A stretch of DNA of 20,215 nt, taken from contig NZ_LSJA01000222.1 of NCBI RefSeq assembly GCF_001556515.1, positions 1-20,215 of the forward strand, in the 5' to 3' direction. A model generated the notes under the pieces. That model saw only the letters and a program-made list of their open reading frames with translations, did no database searches and was not told the origin of the DNA. The DNA is from Caulobacter sp. CCH9-E1 (GTDB lineage Bacteria; Pseudomonadota; Alphaproteobacteria; Caulobacterales; Caulobacteraceae). Shown here piece after piece: positions 16,154 to 20,215 of this stretch. Each line of letters starts with the position of its first letter. The first letter of the stretch is position 1. The translations under genes and the position numbers were made by a program.

Positions 16154-17374
16154 ATGACCGCCGAGTTTCTGACCAAGACCGACGCCGCAGACGCCGACGC
16201 CCTGATCGCCCGCGCCGTGGAGCAGGCGCGCGCCGCCGTCGGCCTGCCCGAAGGGACCCGGATCGTCGCGGCCATGTCAGGCGGGGTGGACTCGACCGTC
16301 ACGGCCGCCCTGCTGGCTCGCGCCGGCTATGACGTCGTCGGCGTCACCCTGCAGCTCTACGATCACGGCGCGGCGATCTCGCGCAAGGGCGCCTGCTGCG
16401 CCGGCCAGGACATCCTGGACGCCCGCATGGCCGCCGAGCGCATCGGCATCCCGCACTACGTGCTCGACTACGAGAGCCGCTTCCGCGAGCAGGTCATCGA
16501 GGACTTCGCCGACGCCTATCTCCGCGGCGAGACGCCGATCCCGTGCGTCCGCTGCAACCAGACGGTCAAGTTCCGCGACCTGCTGGATGTCGCCCGCGAC
16601 CTCGGGGCCGAAGCCATGGCCACCGGCCACTACGTCCAACGTGGCATGCCGGCTGGGACCAACCGTCCGCAACTGCGCCGCGCCGCAGACCCGGCCAAGG
16701 ACCAGAGCTATTTCCTGTTCGCCACCACGCGCGAGCAGCTGGATTTCCTGCGCTTTCCGCTGGGCGGCATGGACAAGCCGACCGTTCGCGCCGTCGCTGC
16801 GGGCCTGGGCCTGTCGATCGCCGACAAGCCCGACAGCCAGGACATCTGCTTCGTGCCCGAGGGCAAGTACACGACCGTGATCGACCGCATCCGTCCGCAA
16901 GGGGCGGAGGCCGGCGACATCGTGCACCTGGACGGTCGCGTGCTGGGCCGCCACGAGGGCGTGACCCGCTACACGATCGGCCAGCGCCGAGGCCTGAACG
17001 TCGCCGTCGGCGATCCGCTGTTCGTGGTCCGCATCGACGCCGACAAGCGCCAGGTGATCGTCGGCCCGCGCGAGGCGCTGCTGACGGCCGCCCTGACGCT
17101 GAAGGAAACCAACTGGCTGGGCGGCCAGGACGATCTGGCGGCCGCCGCCGAAGAGGGCCAGTCGGTGCTGGCCCGCGTCCGCTCGACGCGCGAACCGGTC
17201 GCCGGCCGCCTGACCCTGATGGACGGCGAGGTCGCGGTGGCCTTCGACGGGACGGAAGAAGGCGTGGCGCCGGGCCAGGCCTGCGTGCTCTACGATCCCG
17301 CCGATCCCGAACGCGTGCTGGGCGGCGGCTTCATCGCCCGGGCGGTGCGGGCGATGGACCTGACGACGGCCTGA
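16145..17374 (+). CDS. mnmA: tRNA-specific 2-thiouridylase MnmA
   Basis: MnmA uses ATP and a sulfur relay to thiolate C2 of uridine 34 in tRNA-Lys, -Glu and -Gln. The 409-residue product has the adenylating PP-loop SGGVDS (45-50), the tRNA/cysteine segment [13 protein letters not shown] (131-143), GHYV (161-164), and [10 protein letters not shown] (231-240) with the sulfur-carrying Cys235; Cys137 is the other catalytic cysteine. Cys134 sits where the E. coli enzyme has an active-site Asp (PD-x-x-C); the variant is probably lineage-wide. A C-terminal beta-barrel follows from about 290. The start may be ATG 16145 or 16154 (MTAEFLT); neither has a good ribosome binding site, and the gene may be leaderless. 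It is 35 bp after flgL on the same strand but functionally unrelated. Confidence 0.95.
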   Translation: MAAMTAEFLTKTDAADADALIARAVEQARAAVGLPEGTRIVAAMSGGVDSTVTAALLARAGYDVVGVTLQLYDHGAAISRKGACCAGQDILDARMAAERIGIPHYVLDYESRFREQVIEDFADAYLRGETPIPCVRCNQTVKFRDLLDVARDLGAEAMATGHYVQRGMPAGTNRPQLRRAADPAKDQSYFLFATTREQLDFLRFPLGGMDKPTVRAVAAGLGLSIADKPDSQDICFVPEGKYTTVIDRIRPQGAEAGDIVHLDGRVLGRHEGVTRYTIGQRRGLNVAVGDPLFVVRIDADKRQVIVGPREALLTAALTLKETNWLGGQDDLAAAAEEGQSVLARVRSTREPVAGRLTLMDGEVAVAFDGTEEGVAPGQACVLYDPADPERVLGGGFIARAVRAMDLTTA

Positions 17375-17432
17375 TCGAGGATCGAAAGACGGGCTCCGGG
17401 GTTGTGCAAGCGACACGCCCTGGAGGACCCGC

Positions 17433-17882
17433 ATGCTTCGATCCCTGCTCATCGGCCTTTCGGCCGGCTCCCGCGCCCTGACGCCGCTGGCCACGGTCAG
17501 CGAAGCGGCTCGCGGCGGCCATCTGAGCGAAACCAATCCGGCCGTGCGCCTGCTGGCCCACCCCCTGTTCTCCGTCGGCTCCAAGGCCCTGGCGGCGGGC
17601 GAGCTGTGGGGCGACAAGCTGAAGTCGGCGCCGGACCGCATCGTGCCCGCCGGCATCGCCGCCCGCCTGCTGGCCGGCGGCCTGTCCGGCGCGGCCCTGG
17701 CGCCGCGGAAGCAACTGGTGCTGGGCGCGGCCCTGGGCGCCGGCGCGGCGGTCGCGGCCGCGTACGTCACCTTCGACGTCCGAATGAGGGCGCTGCGTCG
17801 CTGGGGCCAGACGCCGACAGGCCTCGTTGAGGACGCCCTGACGGTCGGCGCGGCCCAGTGGGTGGTGCGAGGCGCGAAATGA
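17433..17882 (+). CDS. DUF4126-like small membrane protein
   Basis: This 149-residue protein is Ala/Gly/Leu-rich and hydrophobic, with likely membrane segments near 1-20, 70-88 and 93-112 and basic loops between them. Its opening, LIGLSAGSRALTPLATVSEA, resembles the start of DUF4126 membrane proteins (GLRAFTPL-type), so I assign it tentatively to that family. No function is established. A strong GGAGG lies 7-11 bases upstream of ATG 17433. Its stop overlaps the start of the next small gene as ATGA, suggesting the two are made together. It follows mnmA by 58 bp and could be co-transcribed with it. Confidence 0.72.
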   Translation: MLRSLLIGLSAGSRALTPLATVSEAARGGHLSETNPAVRLLAHPLFSVGSKALAAGELWGDKLKSAPDRIVPAGIAARLLAGGLSGAALAPRKQLVLGAALGAGAAVAAAYVTFDVRMRALRRWGQTPTGLVEDALTVGAAQWVVRGAK

Positions 17883-18025
17883 TCAAGCCGGAGAAGGCTC
17901 CAGCGCCGAAGGCGCCGGAACCGCCCAAGCCCGCCAAGGTCACGGCCGAAGGCGTCCGCCGCCAGCGCCAGCACATCAAGGAACTGACCGGCGAAGACCC
18001 CTTGCGCGGCGGCGTGGCGGACTAG
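17879..18025 (+). CDS. Small basic/proline-rich hypothetical protein (48 aa)
   Basis: This ORF starts within the ATGA overlap at the end of the preceding membrane-protein gene and encodes 48 residues. The first part is a Lys/Pro/Ala-rich tail (MIKPEKAPAPKAPEPPKPAK), and the second is a charged, probably helical segment (VTAEGVRRQRQHIKELTGED) ending in PLRGGVAD. Non-overlapping third-position GC bias and the coupled start suggest it is translated. I recognise no family. It could be a small partner of the upstream membrane protein. The stop TAG shares a CTAG palindrome with the stop of the convergent gene on the other strand. Confidence 0.55.
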   Translation: MIKPEKAPAPKAPEPPKPAKVTAEGVRRQRQHIKELTGEDPLRGGVAD

Positions 18026-18237
18026 TCGCCTATCTCGTCGAGAGTCAGGCCGATCTTGAAGAGGCAGTAGCCGGTGTCGTCCACAAGCCGGGCGACGTCC
18101 GCGGCGGTATCCTCGCGCTCCCGCGTGAAGGTGTGACGCCAGTCTTCTTCATGCGCCCCGGCGGGAAAGCCCGCGCCTTCGGCGATCACCAGTCGATAGG
18201 CCGGCTTTGTCAGGTGGACGTGAAAGCGGTAGCTCAC
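18022..18237 (-). CDS. Small hypothetical protein coupled to hxlR-type regulator
   Basis: The product is 71 residues, soluble and mixed alpha/beta in appearance: MSYRFHVHLTKPAYRLVIAE, then an acidic/basic central part and DDTGYCLFKIGLTLDEIGD at the end. No family is recognised. The start is GTG at 18237, overlapping the stop of the upstream regulator gene as GTGA, and GGCGGA lies directly before it, so translation is probably coupled. It may act with that regulator, but nothing in the sequence proves it. It is convergent with the 48-residue ORF, with the stops sharing CTAG. Confidence 0.65.
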   Translation of the reverse strand: MSYRFHVHLTKPAYRLVIAEGAGFPAGAHEEDWRHTFTREREDTAADVARLVDDTGYCLFKIGLTLDEIGD

Positions 18238-18734
18238 TCCGCCGCCATGTTGGCCGCTTCCAGAGCCTCGCCGACGGTCAGGCTATCGGCCTGACGCGAC
18301 GTGCGCTCCAGGTCGCGCCGCCCCACCACCTCGCCGCAAGCTTCGCAGGCCAGGACCGGATGGAAGGCGCATCCGCAGCCCTTGTGGGTGAACAGGACGG
18401 GCGAGTTGTCGCGGCCATAGACGTGGCGATCGCCCCACTCCGCCATGGTCAGCAGCACGGGCGACAGCGCCAGGCCCTTCTCGGTCAGCCAATATTCATG
18501 GCGCGGCGGCCGCTCAGAGTAGCGGCGGGTTTCCATGACGCCGTGGCCGACCAGGCTCTTCAGACGCGCGGCCAACACGTTGCGGGCGACGCCCAGCCGC
18601 TCCTGCCACTGCTCGAACCGCTTCACCCCGGCGAAGGCGTCGCGGAGGATCAGCAAGGTCCACGGGTCGCCCACGACCTCCAGGGTGGCGGCGACCGAGC
18701 AGCGTTCGTTGGTGTAGTCAGCGGTTCGACCCAT
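18234..18734 (-). CDS. HxlR-family winged-helix transcriptional regulator
   Basis: This is a 166-residue MarR/HxlR-type DNA-binding protein. The HxlR domain spans about 8-105, with the conserved early Cys12 followed by the typical VGDPWTLLILRDAFAGVKRFEQWQ (21-44), the recognition-helix region GVARNVLAARLKSLVGHGVM (48-67) and the wing RYSERPPRHEYWLTEKG (71-87). Beyond the usual HxlR length (about 110-120) there is an extension with CxC...H...CxxC (Cys120, Cys122, His125, Cys130, Cys133), a possible zinc knuckle. It is transcribed divergently from the thiolase gene, and the shared intergenic region has a perfect inverted repeat suited to such a dimer. The effector is unknown; HxlR proteins often sense aldehydes, quinones or redox state. 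Confidence 0.9.
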   Translation of the reverse strand: MGRTADYTNERCSVAATLEVVGDPWTLLILRDAFAGVKRFEQWQERLGVARNVLAARLKSLVGHGVMETRRYSERPPRHEYWLTEKGLALSPVLLTMAEWGDRHVYGRDNSPVLFTHKGCGCAFHPVLACEACGEVVGRRDLERTSRQADSLTVGEALEAANMAAE

Positions 18735-18965
18735 GAACTGAGGGTGCGGCGTTCCGCGAGGGAAAGCAAGAGCGTTGCGTTTGAAGATGAACCAATGTAG
18801 GTTTTTATTCGCAATTGACTCTCTCGGTTATTGCGAACTGGCGAGCGGCCTCTGGCGTCCACCAACGGCCGCTCGCCCCTTTCCCATCACGATCTCGCAA
18901 GCCCCTTGCGCGAGATGCGCTGATGAGGGCCTATCCCGCCTCAAAAGCCTTCCAGGGAGCAAGTC
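18735..18965. promoter_or_regulatory. Divergent hxlR/thiolase control region with inverted repeat
   Basis: This 231-bp region separates the two divergent genes. TTCGCAAT (18808-18815) and ATTGCGAA (18830-18837) are perfect 8-bp inverted arms with centres 22 bp apart, two helical turns, as expected for a dimeric winged-helix regulator. A GANTC site (GACTC, 18817-18821), the target of the Caulobacter methyltransferase CcrM, lies in the spacer. The local sequence is AT-rich (TTTTTATT just before it). Promoter hexamers could not be placed with confidence. Confidence 0.65.
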
Positions 18966-20153
18966 ATGTCCGCCGCCGATCCCGTCGTCATCGTCTCCTA
19001 CGCCCGCACGCCGATGGGCGGCTTCCAGGGCGCGCTGGGCGGGGTGAAAGCCACCGAACTGGGCGCGACGGCGGTGAAGGCCGCGATCGAGCGCGCCGGG
19101 GTGGCGGGCGACAAGGTCGAGCAGATCATCATGGGCTGCGTGCTGCCGGCCGGTCTTGGCCAGGCGCCGGCCCGCCAGGCGGCGCTCGGCGCGGGCCTGC
19201 CCCTTTCGATCGAGGCGACCACGGTCAACAAGATGTGCGGCAGCGGCATGCAGGCCGCGATCATGGCCCACGACGCCCTGGCGGCGGGCTCGGTCGACCT
19301 GGTGGTCGCCGGCGGCATGGAGAGCATGACCGGCGCGCCGTACCTGATGGCCAAGCACCGCGGCGGCGCCCGCATCGGCCACGACCAGATCTGGGACTCC
19401 ATGTACCTGGACGGTCTGGAAGACGCCTACACGCCCGGCAAGCTGATGGGCGCCTTCGCCGAGGACACGGCCGCCCAATACCAGTTCACCCGCGAGGCGA
19501 TGGACGCCTACGCGACCAAGGGTCTGGCCAAGGCCAAGACCGCGATCGAGACCGGGGCCTTCAAGGGCGAGATCACGCCGGTCAGCGTCGCCACCCGCAA
19601 GGGGACCGAGGTCGTCGACACCGACGAGCAGCCGCTGAAGGCCGATCCGGCCAAGATCCCGACCCTGCGTCCGGCCTTCGCCCGCGACGGCGGCATCACG
19701 GCGGCCAACAGCTCCTCGATCAGCGACGGCGCGGCGGCCCTAGTCATGACGCGTGAGAGCGTCGCCAAGACCCTGGGTCTGCCGATCGTCGCCCGCGTCG
19801 CCGGCCACGCCGCCCACGCCCACGAGCCGGGTCTCTTCACCACCGCCCCCGTTCCGGCCATGAAGAAGGCGCTGAAGAAGGCCGGCTGGAGCGTCGAGGA
19901 CGTGGATCTCTTCGAGGTCAACGAGGCCTTCGCCGTCGTGGCGATGATCGCCCAGCAGGAGCTCGGCATTCCCGACGACAAGCTGAACGTCAACGGCGGC
20001 GCCTGCGCCTTGGGCCACCCGATCGGCGCCTCGGGCGCGCGCATCCTCTGCACCCTGATCGCGGCCCTCCAGGCGCGTGGCGGCAAGAAGGGGCTGGCGT
20101 CCTTGTGCATCGGCGGCGGCGAGGCCACGGCGATGGCGGTGGAGCTGGTTTGA
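18966..20153 (+). CDS. Acetyl-CoA acetyltransferase (biosynthetic-type thiolase)
   Basis: This enzyme condenses two acetyl-CoA to acetoacetyl-CoA, or the reverse, in ketone-body, polyhydroxybutyrate or amino-acid degradation pathways. The 395-residue protein has the full thiolase fold and catalytic set: nucleophile Cys91 in NKMCGSGMQA (88-97), His351 in GGACALGHPIGASGAR (344-359) and Cys381 in LCIGGGEATA (380-389). NEAFA near 320 is also typical. ATG 18966 has AGGGAG upstream. No phaB or CoA-transferase gene is in the window, so a phaA or atoB label cannot be chosen. The gene faces an hxlR-type regulator across a shared control region and may be its target. Confidence 0.93.
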   Translation: MSAADPVVIVSYARTPMGGFQGALGGVKATELGATAVKAAIERAGVAGDKVEQIIMGCVLPAGLGQAPARQAALGAGLPLSIEATTVNKMCGSGMQAAIMAHDALAAGSVDLVVAGGMESMTGAPYLMAKHRGGARIGHDQIWDSMYLDGLEDAYTPGKLMGAFAEDTAAQYQFTREAMDAYATKGLAKAKTAIETGAFKGEITPVSVATRKGTEVVDTDEQPLKADPAKIPTLRPAFARDGGITAANSSSISDGAAALVMTRESVAKTLGLPIVARVAGHAAHAHEPGLFTTAPVPAMKKALKKAGWSVEDVDLFEVNEAFAVVAMIAQQELGIPDDKLNVNGGACALGHPIGASGARILCTLIAALQARGGKKGLASLCIGGGEATAMAVELV

Positions 20154-20167
20154 AAGCTCGTGAAGAT

Positions 20168-20212
20168 GCTCCCCCGCGATGCGGGGGAGCTGTCGCGGAG
20201 CGACTGAGGGGG
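20168..20212 (+). repeat. Intergenic double-hairpin repeat, copy 2
   Basis: GCTCCCCCGC (20168-20177) and GCGGGGGAGC (20181-20190) form a 10-bp stem. It is followed by GTCGC (20192-20196) with GCGAC (20200-20204) and a TGAGGGGG tail. The layout is the same as the repeat at 10-53, with compensating differences in the stems. It begins 15 bp after the thiolase stop and may also help end that transcript. Confidence 0.75.
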
Positions 20213-20215
20213 CTA

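Noticed and set aside
17767..17979. 70-codon minus-strand frame over the end of the membrane-protein gene
   Set aside because: Low-complexity shadow with no ribosome binding site, lying opposite two better supported frames.

Overview
The window reads as a high-GC alphaproteobacterial chromosome, almost certainly Caulobacter or a very close relative. The evidence is a Caulobacter-type flagellar gene order, a sigma-54 activator of FlbD type, a SciP (DUF1153) cell-cycle regulator lying between the hook operon and fliF, and divergent sigma-54 promoters laid out like the C. crescentus flaN/flbG control region. Species assignment is inference; no 16S or other marker is present. No tRNA, rRNA, insertion sequence, prophage or CRISPR array was seen.

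Layout. Positions 161-7507 (minus strand, read right to left) hold fliF-fliG-flbE(fliH)-fliN-flbD and then flhA: the MS ring, the rotor/switch, the export ATPase regulator, the transcription activator and the export gate. Upstream, also on the minus strand, are sciP (7773-8054) and the hook operon fliK-flgD-flgE (8222-12702). A 368-bp divergent control region (12703-13070) separates the hook operon from flgK-flgL on the plus strand (13071-16109). Together these genes encode the basal body base and export gate (early class), then the hook and hook-filament junction (late, sigma-54 class). FlbD encoded here is the expected activator of the divergent promoters. SciP is the expected brake on CtrA-driven early promoters such as fliF. 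Structural genes and two of their regulators are therefore interleaved.

From 16145 onward the content is not flagellar: mnmA (tRNA 2-thiouridylase), a DUF4126-like membrane protein with a tiny ORF overlapping its stop, a convergent hxlR-type regulator with a translationally coupled small protein, and an acetyl-CoA acetyltransferase. The hxlR/thiolase intergenic region carries a clear inverted repeat that looks like an operator.

Both ends of the window carry the same kind of double-hairpin intergenic repeat (10-53 and 20168-20212). I found no radically new system. The most interesting material is regulatory: the divergent sigma-54 region with three related FlbD-like motifs, the AT-rich structured segment upstream of sciP, the hxlR operator with a GANTC site inside it, and a start codon placed in a hairpin loop at mnmA.
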